Notes: generated by a model from the letters alone, not told the origin. Shown: positions 5,952 to 14,163, counted from the first letter of the stretch. The stretch: DNA of 16,998 nt from HK-STAS-PATE-36 sp964565615 (GCA_964565615.1 CAZMFO010000019.1:1-16998); one strand, 5' to 3'. A program made the numbers and translations.

Positions 5952-6227
5952 CTAGTCGGTAAGCCTTGGCGCGCCAGAAGTGCTCCTACGTCTTCTTCTG
6001 CCAATGAGCACTCGGCGCTCGTATTCATCTGTTCCACCCCAAATTCCATATATAATTTTATTGTCAACGGCATACTTTAAGCAATCGGGCTGTACCACGC
6101 ATTCAGAACAAACTAACTTAGCCAGCGAATTATCACTAGCCTCATAGGAGAAAAATAGCCCCACAGGCTCACCACGACAATTTGCTTCTTCCATCCACCC
6201 ATTATCAATTAAACGACTCTTTTCCAT
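5952..6227 (-). CDS. WhiB-like (Wbl) iron-sulfur transcription regulator
   Basis: With the ATG at 6227 the protein has 91 residues. It has the four Wbl cysteines C17, C40, C43 and C49 (C-X22-C-X2-C-X5-C), which hold a [4Fe-4S] cluster. The GIWGG turn follows at 61-65, then a basic C-terminal tail (RRRRR at 77-81) for DNA contact. Wbl proteins sense redox or nitric oxide and usually act by binding region 4 of the principal sigma factor. This start has GAGGA about 5 nt upstream; an ATG at 6239 would add four residues but lacks such a site. Wbl proteins are best known from Actinobacteria and their phages, so its presence in this otherwise non-actinobacterial-looking context is notable. Family call very confident, regulon unknown. 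Confidence 0.93.
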   Translation of the reverse strand: MEKSRLIDNGWMEEANCRGEPVGLFFSYEASDNSLAKLVCSECVVQPDCLKYAVDNKIIYGIWGGTDEYERRVLIGRRRRRSTSGAPRLTD

Positions 6228-6267
6228 CAAAATCCTCATCTAGCACAGTCCAAACCGTCATTATTGC

Positions 6268-6285
6268 TAATCTGGTATTAGATTA
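6268..6285. promoter_or_regulatory. Inverted repeat upstream of the WhiB-like gene
   Basis: TAATCT-N6-AGATTA, an 18-bp palindrome between tRNA-Val and the regulator gene, 41 bp before its ATG. It could be an operator for the regulator gene or a weak hairpin behind the tRNA. It has no U-tract. Confidence 0.35.
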
Positions 6286-6302
6286 ATTTACCTTATCTAA
6301 CT

Positions 6303-6379
6303 TGGTGGGCGCTGAGGGACTCGAACCCCCGACCCCTTCGGTGTAAACGAAGTGCTCTAGCCAGCTGAGCTAAGCGCCC
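6303..6379 (-). tRNA. tRNA-Val(UAC)
   Basis: The minus strand gives a 77-nt cloverleaf beginning GGGCGCTTAGCTCAG. The acceptor is GGGCGCT/AGCGCCC, anticodon stem CTTCG/CGAAG with loop TTTACAC (anticodon TAC, at 6343-6345), a T-arm with GGTTCGAGTCC, A73 and an encoded CCA. An extended -10 TGGTATAAT (6393-6401, minus strand) lies 13 nt upstream. The WhiB-like gene follows on the same strand and may be read through from it. Confidence 0.96.
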
Positions 6380-6392
6380 ACTATGAGTTGTT

Positions 6393-6401
6393 ATTATACC
6401 A
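6393..6401 (-). promoter_or_regulatory. Extended -10 promoter of tRNA-Val
   Basis: TGGTATAAT on the minus strand, identical to the extended -10 before the ATPase gene at 4014, ends 13 nt before the tRNA 5' end. No clear -35 is visible. Confidence 0.6.
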
Positions 6402-6483
6402 GAGATTTTTGTATTTTATAGGGGTTTTTGTAAAGATACCAAAAATACTAACAAGCATACGGTTTTTCTAATCAATAATATTA

Positions 6484-6512
6484 TTTACAAGTCCTCTGTT
6501 TTCTGTTATAAC
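6484..6512 (+). promoter_or_regulatory. Promoter of the PyrF-like gene
   Basis: TTTACA (6484-6489), a 17-nt spacer and TATAAC (6507-6512). Only 8 nt remain before the ATG at 6521, so the transcript would start at or within two bases of the start codon. No Shine-Dalgarno is present. Confidence 0.6.
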
Positions 6513-6520
6513 TGGACTGT

Positions 6521-7219
6521 ATGAGAGGTCTAGAATCGCTTAACGAGGCTAGTGATAAAGTCGTTGTTATTATTGACGCCAAATCTGATATCCAACAATT
6601 AGGTCGTATTGCTAATGAGCTAGGGTCTGGTGTAAGGGCACTAAAACTCGGAGTTGAGTTGTTTCAATTTGATAGGCCATGGTCTATTCACCGTATGCTT
6701 CGTGATCGTGGCGTAGATACATGGCTAGACACAAGATATATGCTTGACCCAGATCAAGCATCGCAAGCTGTAAAGGACACCTTTAACCGCGGGGTAAAAA
6801 AAGTTAGTGTTTCGCCCTTATCAGGAGTTAAGTCTCTAATTTCCGCCTCATCAACAGTGGATGATGATAAAAAAATATTCGTACCCTTACCAAACTTTCA
6901 CCCCCACTTAGTTGAACCATTTTTAGACGACATTTTAGAAGCTAACGAATCATTGCCGTACCGAAGGCAAATCACAGATATTATGTGTAATGTCGGTCTA
7001 ATAAAAACCGTTAAACAAATGGGTAACTTTTCGGTTATCGCTACTGGCATCAGATACGATAAACGCTATCAGGACGATCACCCTCAAGTAATGACTCCAA
7101 AAGAGGCCATTAGTGAAGGAGCCGACATATTAGCTATCGGTCGATTGCTTACAAAATATGCAGATGTCAGCTACCATACTATGCTTGATCAAATTACTGG
7201 TGATATTTCGTCTGCTTAG
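6521..7219 (+). CDS. Orotidine-5'-phosphate decarboxylase-superfamily protein with altered active site
   Basis: The 232-residue protein follows the OMPDC (PyrF/HPS/KGPDC) TIM-barrel pattern: VVIIDAKS (15-22) for the first Asp strand, ALKLGVELF (40-48) for the 'vKvG' Lys strand, and a C-terminal phosphate grip ATGIRYD (174-180) then EGADILAIGRLLT (199-211). The catalytic 'DxKxxD' strand is present as LDTRYMLD (69-76), where the Lys is replaced by Arg (R72) and the second Asp is missing or displaced (L75/D76). True OMP decarboxylase activity, the last step of UMP synthesis, is therefore doubtful. A divergent sugar-phosphate or nucleotide-binding role is possible. It stands alone, with its own near-leaderless promoter. 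Fold assignment good, reaction unknown. Confidence 0.8.
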   Translation: MRGLESLNEASDKVVVIIDAKSDIQQLGRIANELGSGVRALKLGVELFQFDRPWSIHRMLRDRGVDTWLDTRYMLDPDQASQAVKDTFNRGVKKVSVSPLSGVKSLISASSTVDDDKKIFVPLPNFHPHLVEPFLDDILEANESLPYRRQITDIMCNVGLIKTVKQMGNFSVIATGIRYDKRYQDDHPQVMTPKEAISEGADILAIGRLLTKYADVSYHTMLDQITGDISSA

Positions 7220-7257
7220 CCAGCCCCTAATAAACCAATATATTTGTATTTGCACAA

Positions 7258-7302
7258 CTAGTATTTTTTGTATTAACACTTAATATTGTCTAATAATACT
7301 AG
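7258..7302. terminator. Weak inverted repeat between convergent genes
   Basis: CTAGTATT (7258-7265) and AATACTAG (7295-7302) are perfect inverted arms with a 29-nt A/T-rich loop, between the converging PyrF-like and FAD-oxidase genes. Position suits a bidirectional terminator, but the loop is long and U-tracts are poor. Confidence 0.3.
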
Positions 7303-7312
7303 GCGTAATTAA

Positions 7313-8947
7313 CTATGAGCGAGGCAGATAATCGTAAAAATGCCCTAGCGAATACTCATCACGGAGCAAAGGCTTAATGTCCTCTATAGCTACATCAACT
7401 TTTACACCGGGGTTAAGAGTGCCATAAGGATCAAAGATTGATTTTATCTTCTTAAATAAATCGTAAGCCTGTTGGCCATAAAGCTTTGATAAGTATGGTG
7501 CCCTAAGACGACCGTCACCACCTTCTCCACTAGTACTCCCGCCAAGGCTAATCACCAAGTTATAATATTCATCCATTATTTTAAAGACTTTTTGTCTATC
7601 GCCCACTTGGCCGAGATCTAAAAATGGCTGAACACGCAAGTTTGCATCACCTGCACGACCCCACAACGGAACCTTAATATTATGGCTTTCAAATATCTGA
7701 TAAACACCATTGATAAATTCGGCAAATTTGGCTATAGGCACTATGCCATCATTTATTATCGGAACAGCCTTTTTATTATCTTGAGCATAGGACATTACGG
7801 TAGCTATGCTTTGCCGAATCTTCCAGAACTTTTCTTTTTCGTCGGAATCAGTCTCTAGCTGATAGTCGGCATTATGCTTATTTAAGATTTTAATGGCTCT
7901 TTTTGTCGCTTTTTTTCGGTTGCGATCGTTATGGTTATCAAACTCAATGAGCAAGACAGCTTTAGGTGTTGATTTATTGATAACGCCCTTCAAAAGATTG
8001 GGGTTGTGCTCTTTTACAAAATCAAGAGTATTTTGATCGACCAGCTCTATTGCGCAAGGCTTATCAGCCATTTTCTGCAAGTCGTGTAATGCACCTTCTA
8101 CGGAGCTAATACTTTCAAAAAATGCAGTAACTAAAGAAGTCTGTGGACTATAAGAGGCGGTGGATAAAGTTACCTCGCTGACAATACCTAGCGTACCCTG
8201 GGATCCAACTATCAAAGGAGTTAAATCAAAGGTGTTTTTTTGCTTTACTTCGGTTATAGCATAGCCCGCCGTATTTTTTGAAACATTTAACTTAATCTGT
8301 TTAATTAGCTCTTTATTCTCTTCTATCAGCTTGTCTAAGTTTCGGTAAATCTCTCCCTCAAAACTAGAAAGCCCCATCTTTTTATTAAGTTCTCGTTTAG
8401 ATAAACGCCTAGTTTCTATAACTTCGCCGTTGGCGAGTACCACTCGCAGGCTTTTAGTAAAATCGCGTGTTGTACCATATTTAACAGACTTCTCGCCAGA
8501 CGCATTATTTGCTACCGCCCCACCAATTGACGAATAATCTATAGAGGCAGGATAAGCTGGCAGAAACCTCCCGTGTGTATACAATGCTTGCTGAAGGCGT
8601 CCATAGGTTATGCCCGGCTCAACCACAACATCACCAGTTTTTCCATCATACTCTAATATCCTGTTCATATGTGCTGGAAAAACGACAACAATATCTTTAC
8701 CGATAGATGCACCACTTTGATCGCTACCCCTACCCCGAGCGGTGATAGAAATAACTCGACCTCGCTCTGCCAACTGCCAAGTAAAACGAGCAATCTTGCG
8801 AATATCGTTTTCGGTTCTTGGGTAAGCTATTACAGAGGGGGTTAGAGTAAACACACTTGCGTCAGTTGAAAAATAACGACGAGCATCACTTGATGTTAAT
8901 ACTTCTCCTACAAGGTGTTCTTGCAAATAATGGGCAATCTTACTCAT
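7313..8947 (-). CDS. FAD-linked oxidase/dehydrogenase, GlcD/Dld-like, lacking family active-site histidines
   Basis: The 544-residue protein has an N-terminal FAD-binding PCMH domain (TARGRGSDQSGASIG, 69-83; GGAVANNASGEKSVKYG, 142-158; VGSQGTLGIVSEVTL, 247-261) and a C-terminal FAD-oxidase_C domain (to LNPGVK, 511-516). Relatives oxidise D-2-hydroxy acids such as D-lactate or glycolate and pass electrons to quinone or another acceptor. The usual HxGDGNxH signature appears as RAGDANLR (431-438) and the usual SGEHGxG as SGEGGDG (473-479), so three conserved histidines are gone. The substrate may therefore differ. The start has AAGGA 9 nt upstream, and its own extended -10 promoter lies at 8979-8987. 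No partner iron-sulfur subunit is nearby. Confidence 0.88.
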   Translation of the reverse strand: MSKIAHYLQEHLVGEVLTSSDARRYFSTDASVFTLTPSVIAYPRTENDIRKIARFTWQLAERGRVISITARGRGSDQSGASIGKDIVVVFPAHMNRILEYDGKTGDVVVEPGITYGRLQQALYTHGRFLPAYPASIDYSSIGGAVANNASGEKSVKYGTTRDFTKSLRVVLANGEVIETRRLSKRELNKKMGLSSFEGEIYRNLDKLIEENKELIKQIKLNVSKNTAGYAITEVKQKNTFDLTPLIVGSQGTLGIVSEVTLSTASYSPQTSLVTAFFESISSVEGALHDLQKMADKPCAIELVDQNTLDFVKEHNPNLLKGVINKSTPKAVLLIEFDNHNDRNRKKATKRAIKILNKHNADYQLETDSDEKEKFWKIRQSIATVMSYAQDNKKAVPIINDGIVPIAKFAEFINGVYQIFESHNIKVPLWGRAGDANLRVQPFLDLGQVGDRQKVFKIMDEYYNLVISLGGSTSGEGGDGRLRAPYLSKLYGQQAYDLFKKIKSIFDPYGTLNPGVKVDVAIEDIKPLLRDEYSLGHFYDYLPRS

Positions 8948-8978
8948 CTACTCCGTTCCTTTGTTCTTCAATAAAACT

Positions 8979-8987
8979 ATCATACCA
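8979..8987 (-). promoter_or_regulatory. Extended -10 promoter of the FAD-oxidase gene
   Basis: TGGTATGAT on the minus strand, 31 nt before the ATG, leaves a leader of about 25 nt carrying a ribosome binding site. The -35 is weak. Confidence 0.5.
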
Positions 8988-9014
8988 TAAGCATATTGTG
9001 ATTGAACATAACTT

Positions 9015-10799
9015 TTAACGGATAATTACTTTTTCGGTACGAATTCGCCAATTTTGAACATTCCAATAGCGATCAAAAGAGGTATTTAATACTCTGCTAT
9101 TAAACCCATACACGACACCTCTGACAACATACAAAAATCGTGGTTGATACAAGGCGACAGCCGGTGCTTCATCTCGCCATGCAGATAAGAATGAGCGATA
9201 CTTAACTGCACGCAATACCGGGTCTATACGCGTCCTGCCGGCGTCAAGAGCGCTATCGGCTTGAGCCGATTTTAACTCCGAAAAGTTTAACCTAGAGGAT
9301 GCCCTTACATCCGCTTGCGAGCTATGCCAAAAGGCATAAACATCTGGGTCACTCCCTACAGTAATACCATATAGCAATGAGTCATAATTATGCGAAGCAA
9401 TCGTTGATTGTAGCTCAGAATCATCCTCAAGAGCTACCTTAACATCAACCCCTACCTCTCGCCATTGTCTTTGCAAAATCTGGGTAATATAAGCATACTC
9501 ACTATTATTTAAAGAGCTCAACTGAAAGGACAGCTTTGCTCCAGCCTTTTCTCTTATTCCTTCTGCATTCTTAATCCAACCCCCTTGATCAAGCATAGTA
9601 CTTGCCTCTTCTGGATTATATTCAAACTGGGTAACATCCTTTGCAAAACCATTATGAGCAGACAAAAGTGGCCCAACAGACGCCTTGACTGTGTAGCCTA
9701 ATCCTGCCAATATCTCTGATCTGTTGGTTGCCTTTGTTAATGCCTGCCTAACCACTTTATCGGATAAAACTTCGTTACTAGACTTAAAAAAGACCATTAC
9801 TTGAGCGTTTAGGGGCACCTCGTATTCCTTAACAAGAGCGTCCTTGTCAACTGTATCGGGTAGTTTTTCTAGCCCAACCATAGAGTCCACCTGCTTATTA
9901 TTAAACTGCTCCACTAATCTGTCTTCTGAATGAACGACCTTAATAATAAACTTGTCCAAATCAGGCGATCCTCCATAATAACCAGCGTTAGCACTTAACC
10001 CTATTTGCTCCTCGCGGGTTTCGGGTGTTTGCCCGCTTATCTGAATACTATCCCACTGAAAAGGTCCACTACCAACTGGCGCAGACACATTAAACTCGTC
10101 AGTCCGAAGTTGTGAGGCATGGACACTCTCTAGCTTATGCTTAGGAACTATACCGTTTGTCAAAAGATTTCTAAAAGACGACAAGGAGTGAGGCAAAGTA
10201 AAACGAACTGTCCGATCGTCAAGTTTCTCTATGCTAACACTCTTCCAGTTACCTAACAGAGGAGACTTAGCATCTGGATTTTGAATTACCTTATATGTAA
10301 AAACTACATCGTCTGCCGTAACCGGTTTGCCGTCATGCCAATAAATGTTCTCCCTAAGCTTAACTGTATAAACCAAAGCTCGGTCGTCAGCCGTAACCTC
10401 TTGAGCAAGATCGCCAACAAGCTCATTCTGGTCGTTATAACGCAATAACCCAGAAAATATCAACCGTGATACAGAACTATCAACCGAACTTGTAGCATAT
10501 AAAGGGTTAGCTGTTGTAAACCGTCCAATTATTCCCTCCGTATAAATACCGCCCTTAACTGGCTGGGTTGTTTGATAGTATGGCGACAACGCCTTAATTT
10601 GCATTATTACCGCGCCCCCCAGCAAAACAACTAGCATTACCCACCCGATAACAAATCGACGAACGCTCGTCAGTCTAGGGAGTCGAGTAAAAAAATATCG
10701 CTCCACGCCTTTTTCGGCTTGAATAGAAATGTTTTCTACTTTATGTTGGCCTCGCCTAAATCGACGACGCCAACGAAGCCTGGTGTATCGATCAATCAT
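9015..10799 (-). CDS. Membrane-anchored peptide ABC-transporter substrate-binding protein (SBP_bac_5)
   Basis: The 594-residue protein is an OppA/DppA-type extracellular solute-binding protein. It carries the domain start 'GGIYTEGIIGRFTTANPLYA' (83-102), LREN.YWHDGKPVTADDVVFTYKV (from 148) typical of the family, and 'GSGPFQWDSI' further on. Instead of a lipobox it has a strongly basic cytoplasmic start (RRRFRRG) and one TM segment at about 48-68, so it would be tethered by an N-terminal anchor with the binding lobe outside. Family members bind oligopeptides for import; no permease or ATPase genes are in this window, so they must be elsewhere or absent. It follows secG by 7 bp and is likely the last gene of the uvrC-to-SBP block. 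Confidence 0.9.
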   Translation of the reverse strand: MIDRYTRLRWRRRFRRGQHKVENISIQAEKGVERYFFTRLPRLTSVRRFVIGWVMLVVLLGGAVIMQIKALSPYYQTTQPVKGGIYTEGIIGRFTTANPLYATSSVDSSVSRLIFSGLLRYNDQNELVGDLAQEVTADDRALVYTVKLRENIYWHDGKPVTADDVVFTYKVIQNPDAKSPLLGNWKSVSIEKLDDRTVRFTLPHSLSSFRNLLTNGIVPKHKLESVHASQLRTDEFNVSAPVGSGPFQWDSIQISGQTPETREEQIGLSANAGYYGGSPDLDKFIIKVVHSEDRLVEQFNNKQVDSMVGLEKLPDTVDKDALVKEYEVPLNAQVMVFFKSSNEVLSDKVVRQALTKATNRSEILAGLGYTVKASVGPLLSAHNGFAKDVTQFEYNPEEASTMLDQGGWIKNAEGIREKAGAKLSFQLSSLNNSEYAYITQILQRQWREVGVDVKVALEDDSELQSTIASHNYDSLLYGITVGSDPDVYAFWHSSQADVRASSRLNFSELKSAQADSALDAGRTRIDPVLRAVKYRSFLSAWRDEAPAVALYQPRFLYVVRGVVYGFNSRVLNTSFDRYWNVQNWRIRTEKVIIR

Positions 10800-10806
10800 A
10801 ACCTAT

Positions 10807-11019
10807 CTAGGTAATAACCCCGGCAATTATTGAGGTGGCAAACACAAATGCCATAATAATAGTAATCTGGAATATCGTCTTGTCGGATCCTCGTCTGACT
10901 GTATTAACCTCTGTCCCGCCACCAAAACCTGCCCCCAAAGAGGCACCTCTAGTCTGAATCAATATCAAGATAGTCATTAAAATTGCCGAAATAATTGTTA
11001 TTTGATTATAAATTGTCAT
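10807..11019 (-). CDS. secG: Preprotein translocase subunit SecG
   Basis: A 70-residue protein with two TM segments (about 6-23 and 51-68) flanking the diagnostic cytoplasmic loop QTRGASLGAGFGGG followed by TVRRGSDK. That is the SecG signature, although most bacterial SecGs are somewhat longer. SecG assists SecYE during protein export. The ATG overlaps the stop of the preceding gene as TAATG and is preceded by a strong GGAGG site 4 nt upstream, so translation is coupled. The substrate-binding protein downstream is itself an export client. Confidence 0.93.
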   Translation of the reverse strand: MTIYNQITIISAILMTILILIQTRGASLGAGFGGGTEVNTVRRGSDKTIFQITIIMAFVFATSIIAGVIT

Positions 11020-11378
11020 TAATCCTCCACGATTGCTGTTACTAAATAATTAACTAACCCTATTATCATACCAGCAAATATCGCACTCCAAAAATTTGCG
11101 ATCTCTAAAGAGCCATATATTTTGCTGACCAACACCACCATCAGCCCATTTATGACTACCATAAACAAACCCAGCGTAAATAATAACGCCGGCAACGAGA
11201 GCATAACAATTACTGGTTTAATAACCATATTAACAATAGCCAGCACTAATCCAGCTATAATGACAACACTCAACTTGTTTTGGTAAGAGATTTTATCGCC
11301 AAGCAGTCCTGCCGAAATCCACAGCCCCAAAGCACATACACCCCATCTAATAAGAAATCTAATCGCTGAACTATTCAT
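11019..11378 (-). CDS. Four-TM membrane protein, PF04020 (phage holin 4 / DUF360) family
   Basis: The 119-residue protein has four hydrophobic segments (about 8-26, 35-55, 58-82, 93-115). The pattern matches the PF04020 family: RWGVCALGLWISAGLLGD, then GLVLAIVNMVIKPV and SLPALLFTLGLFMVVING. The family is called 'mycobacterial 4-TMS phage holin' but is chromosomal and widespread, and its function is unproven; lysis is not implied. It overlaps secG by one base. It has its own promoter reaching into the end of the peptidase gene. Confidence 0.85.
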   Translation of the reverse strand: MNSSAIRFLIRWGVCALGLWISAGLLGDKISYQNKLSVVIIAGLVLAIVNMVIKPVIVMLSLPALLFTLGLFMVVINGLMVVLVSKIYGSLEIANFWSAIFAGMIIGLVNYLVTAIVED

Positions 11379-11388
11379 GTTTATGTTA

Positions 11389-11417
11389 ATTCTACTTTGA
11401 TATGACTACGATGGCAA
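11389..11417 (-). promoter_or_regulatory. Internal promoter for the PF04020-secG-SBP genes
   Basis: On the minus strand TTGCCA (11412-11417), inside the last codons of the peptidase gene, is followed after 17 nt by TAGAAT (11389-11394). The ATG lies 10 nt beyond the -10, leaving an untranslated leader of only a few bases and no Shine-Dalgarno. Confidence 0.6.
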
Positions 11418-12641
11418 GTCGGCACTAATAACCCTAAACCCTTCTTTTGTTATTAAAACATCGTCCTCTATGCGTACTCCAATATTATACTCGGGAATAT
11501 AAATACCCGGCTCAATGGTTATGATATTCCCCTCTCTAAGAGGCAACGAATAATCTGCGTCATCGTGCACATCCAACCCTAAATGATGAGAAACTGTATG
11601 CGGATAGTATTTGCGTATCTGGCTTGGCTCTTGTTTTGATATCAGCTTTTTAGACTTTAAAAATCGGCCTATTTCTTTCTCTACTTTTTTGTCAACAATT
11701 TTTAAATCAACACCCGGCTTTAGCTGGGCAAAAGCAAATTGCTGAATATCTTTAACGACACCATAAACCTCCTTCTGAAGAGTACTCATTTTTGTTGGGC
11801 TATAAACCCTAGTAATGTCAGATGCATACATATTAAGCTCGGCACCGGCATCTACTAACAATAAATCCTCTGGCTCAATTGATTGATTATTATTATCGTA
11901 ATGCAAAGTACAAGCCGACTTACCAGATGCCACAATAGGTGGATAAGCGTGTACTGCATTTCTCCTAAGAAACTCAAAACCAAGCCTAGCCGAGACTACA
12001 GATTCGTGGTTTGATTTTTTATACCATCCATCTTTAAAAACATCATTAAACCCTGCAATTGTAACATTTACCGACTCCATAATAGCATCTATCTCCTCTG
12101 GTTGTTTAACCATCCTAAGATGAGCCAGTTCTTTTCTGATATCTTTAATCTCTGCCTTTGGAGCTAGTTTTTTGAGTCTACTTATCAACCGAGTCTTGCT
12201 AGGATTGGTGTATAAATTGTGTCTGGCGTCGTAACCCTTAACTAAACAAGTATAAAATAGTCGATACTTGCTAGCTAGCTGTCTTAGATAGTCCCAACCT
12301 TCGTGTGCAGAAAATATCTTATCAATCCCTGATATTCTGCGTAAGTCAGCTTGATCAATGGGGCCCTCAAAATAATCCAATATGGGATCGCGTTCTGGCA
12401 AGATTAAAAACTCGCGTTCTTTAGTAATAACCAACACGACATCTGGCAAATTAAGGCCTGTTAGATACCAAAAATTACTGTCTTGCTTAAATGGGTATCC
12501 ACTATCACCAGCACGCTGAATAACGCCGTTGGCTGTGAGAATAACCGGGTCGCCACTTGCCAACTTTTGGCGTAAAGCTCGCCGATTTTGAGAAAAAAAG
12601 ATAGAGGTAAAATCTTTCACTAACTTAATAGTATATGTCAA
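11406..12641 (-). CDS. Aminopeptidase P-like (Xaa-Pro) M24 metallopeptidase
   Basis: The 411-residue protein has an N-terminal AMP_N-type domain (FFSQNRRALRQKL at 15-27; SNFWYLTGL, 55-63) and a C-terminal pita-bread M24 domain. The metal ligands are all visible: D264 (LLVDAGAE), D275 (ASDITR), H352 (TVSHHLGLDVHD), E377 (TIEPGIY) and E392 (GVRIEDD). Such enzymes remove an N-terminal residue preceding proline using a two-metal centre, in the cytoplasm. The first codon is TTG at 12641, 8 bp after the uvrC stop; a GTG seven codons later (12620) is an alternative, and neither has a clear ribosome site. It is likely co-transcribed with uvrC. Confidence 0.9.
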   Translation of the reverse strand: MTYTIKLVKDFTSIFFSQNRRALRQKLASGDPVILTANGVIQRAGDSGYPFKQDSNFWYLTGLNLPDVVLVITKEREFLILPERDPILDYFEGPIDQADLRRISGIDKIFSAHEGWDYLRQLASKYRLFYTCLVKGYDARHNLYTNPSKTRLISRLKKLAPKAEIKDIRKELAHLRMVKQPEEIDAIMESVNVTIAGFNDVFKDGWYKKSNHESVVSARLGFEFLRRNAVHAYPPIVASGKSACTLHYDNNNQSIEPEDLLLVDAGAELNMYASDITRVYSPTKMSTLQKEVYGVVKDIQQFAFAQLKPGVDLKIVDKKVEKEIGRFLKSKKLISKQEPSQIRKYYPHTVSHHLGLDVHDDADYSLPLREGNIITIEPGIYIPEYNIGVRIEDDVLITKEGFRVISADLPS

Positions 12642-12649
12642 AACTAGGA

Positions 12650-14152
12650 CTAGTTCATATTTTTATTGTTGTTTATTAAATAACTTGTTAAGCTTTTTGC
12701 TTTTTTATCCCCGATTACGCTAGAAAGCTCTTGTTGACTTGCTAAAGTAATACTCCTTAAAGATCCGAATTTCTTTAGTAGCTTCTTTTTTGTAGCTTGT
12801 CCGATGCCGGGAATTGTATCAAGCAAGCTAGCTGATTGACCTTTAGTCTTTAGTAATGAATGATAGCTAACGGCAAAGCGATGCGATTCATCTCTGATGC
12901 GTTGCAACAATTTAACAATATGTGTACTATTTGGCAGGTTTACCAAAGTAAAGTCAGCACCAGACTGCACAGTCCCACCTAAACTTAATACATATTTCTG
13001 GTCTAATTTAATGCTTGGCCAGCTGTTGGCAATAACTACTTCTTCGTGCCTTTTTGCTAGACCAATTACTGGCAGTAGAATATTCTTTTTTTGCAAAGCA
13101 TTAAGTACCGAGCTTAACTGCCCTTTACCCCCATCAATCAATAGTAAATCTGGCAACCCCCACTGTTTTTTGTTCTTCTCGCTAAACCGCCTAGACAATG
13201 CCTCGTTCATATGCAAAAAATCATCATTACCAGCTATTTTAGATTTAAATTTACGATACTTGCTTTTATCAGATGCTCCATTTACAAACACCACCATACT
13301 GGCAACCGTGTTCGTTCCTGACATATGGCTGATATCGTAACCTTCAATTCGGTAAGGAGGCTTTTCTAGTCCTAATAATCCAACCAAATCGGCTAATGCG
13401 TGGTCTTTAGATATATCCAAAAACTCTTTGTCCCCAAATATTATTTGTTGTCCGATATTCTTTAGGGCAAAAATTTGGTTTCGTATCGCTCCGGCTTTTT
13501 CAAAATCTTGTCGCTGTGCGTATTGACGCATCTTTTGATCTAACTCTTTAAGTATGCTTGTTCTTTGCCCTTTTAAAACCCGAACTATCTGCTTAAGATC
13601 AGATTTATATGCTTTTTCTTCTAAGTAGCCTGTTTCTGGGCCGGGACAAAGGCCTAAGTGATGTTGTAAGCAAGCCCGCTTTGGCAAAGTTATGTGTGTA
13701 GAGTACGGAAAGGCTCGCCGTAAGTACTTTAGTGCCCTCTTTAACGCCAGTGCACTTAAATATGGCCCGTAATAATCAGCCCCATCGTCAACTGGCCAAC
13801 GCGTAAATGTTATATTGGGATACTTGTCTTTAAAATTAATGCGTAGATAAGTCATTGACTTATCATCCCGTAGCAAAATGTTATATCTAGGCATATACCG
13901 CCGGATCATCTCGGCTTCTAAAAATAATGCCTCTGCCTCACTATCAACAACCTGCCAATCAGTATCAGCAATCTCGCTAACCAACAATTCTGTTTTTGGA
14001 TCTCGGCTACGACTAACCTGAAAGTACTGCCTTACCCGATTCCGTAGTACCGAAGCCTTCCCAACATAAATAATCTCCCCTTTTTTATTTTTATGAAAAT
14101 AAACCCCCGGGGATTTTGGCAACTGGGTTAGTTTGTTTCTTGACACAGACAT
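12650..14152 (-). CDS. uvrC: Excinuclease ABC subunit C (UvrC), short form
   Basis: The 500-residue protein has the UvrC order: GIY-YIG nuclease (GVYFHKNKKGEIIYVGKA, 16-33; R39), a UVR helix pair (about 200-234), the RNase-H-like second nuclease (EGYDISHMSG, 270-279; LLLIDGGKGQ, 336-345; RDESHRFA, 420-427) and a C-terminal helix-hairpin-helix (about 443-490). It makes the dual incisions of nucleotide excision repair with UvrA and UvrB. It is about 100 residues shorter than typical UvrC. Of the four cysteines that hold an Fe-S cluster in E. coli UvrC only two align (C161, C169); the other positions appear as H153 and E173. It heads the minus-strand block; the -10 TATAAT (14164-14169) is 11 nt before the ATG and no Shine-Dalgarno is visible. 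Confidence 0.95.
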   Translation of the reverse strand: MSVSRNKLTQLPKSPGVYFHKNKKGEIIYVGKASVLRNRVRQYFQVSRSRDPKTELLVSEIADTDWQVVDSEAEALFLEAEMIRRYMPRYNILLRDDKSMTYLRINFKDKYPNITFTRWPVDDGADYYGPYLSALALKRALKYLRRAFPYSTHITLPKRACLQHHLGLCPGPETGYLEEKAYKSDLKQIVRVLKGQRTSILKELDQKMRQYAQRQDFEKAGAIRNQIFALKNIGQQIIFGDKEFLDISKDHALADLVGLLGLEKPPYRIEGYDISHMSGTNTVASMVVFVNGASDKSKYRKFKSKIAGNDDFLHMNEALSRRFSEKNKKQWGLPDLLLIDGGKGQLSSVLNALQKKNILLPVIGLAKRHEEVVIANSWPSIKLDQKYVLSLGGTVQSGADFTLVNLPNSTHIVKLLQRIRDESHRFAVSYHSLLKTKGQSASLLDTIPGIGQATKKKLLKKFGSLRSITLASQQELSSVIGDKKAKSLTSYLINNNKNMN

Positions 14153-14163
14153 AGCTATAACTA

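Noticed and set aside
5945..5959. CCGA/TCGG hairpin at the end of the WhiB-like gene as a terminator
   Set aside because: The stem is only 4 bp, spans the stop codon and has a weak T-run after it.
5762..5962. 66-codon plus-strand frame between the slipin and WhiB genes
   Set aside because: It overlaps the 3' end of whiB and the slipin leader, has no ribosome site, and its composition looks like A/T-rich intergenic DNA.
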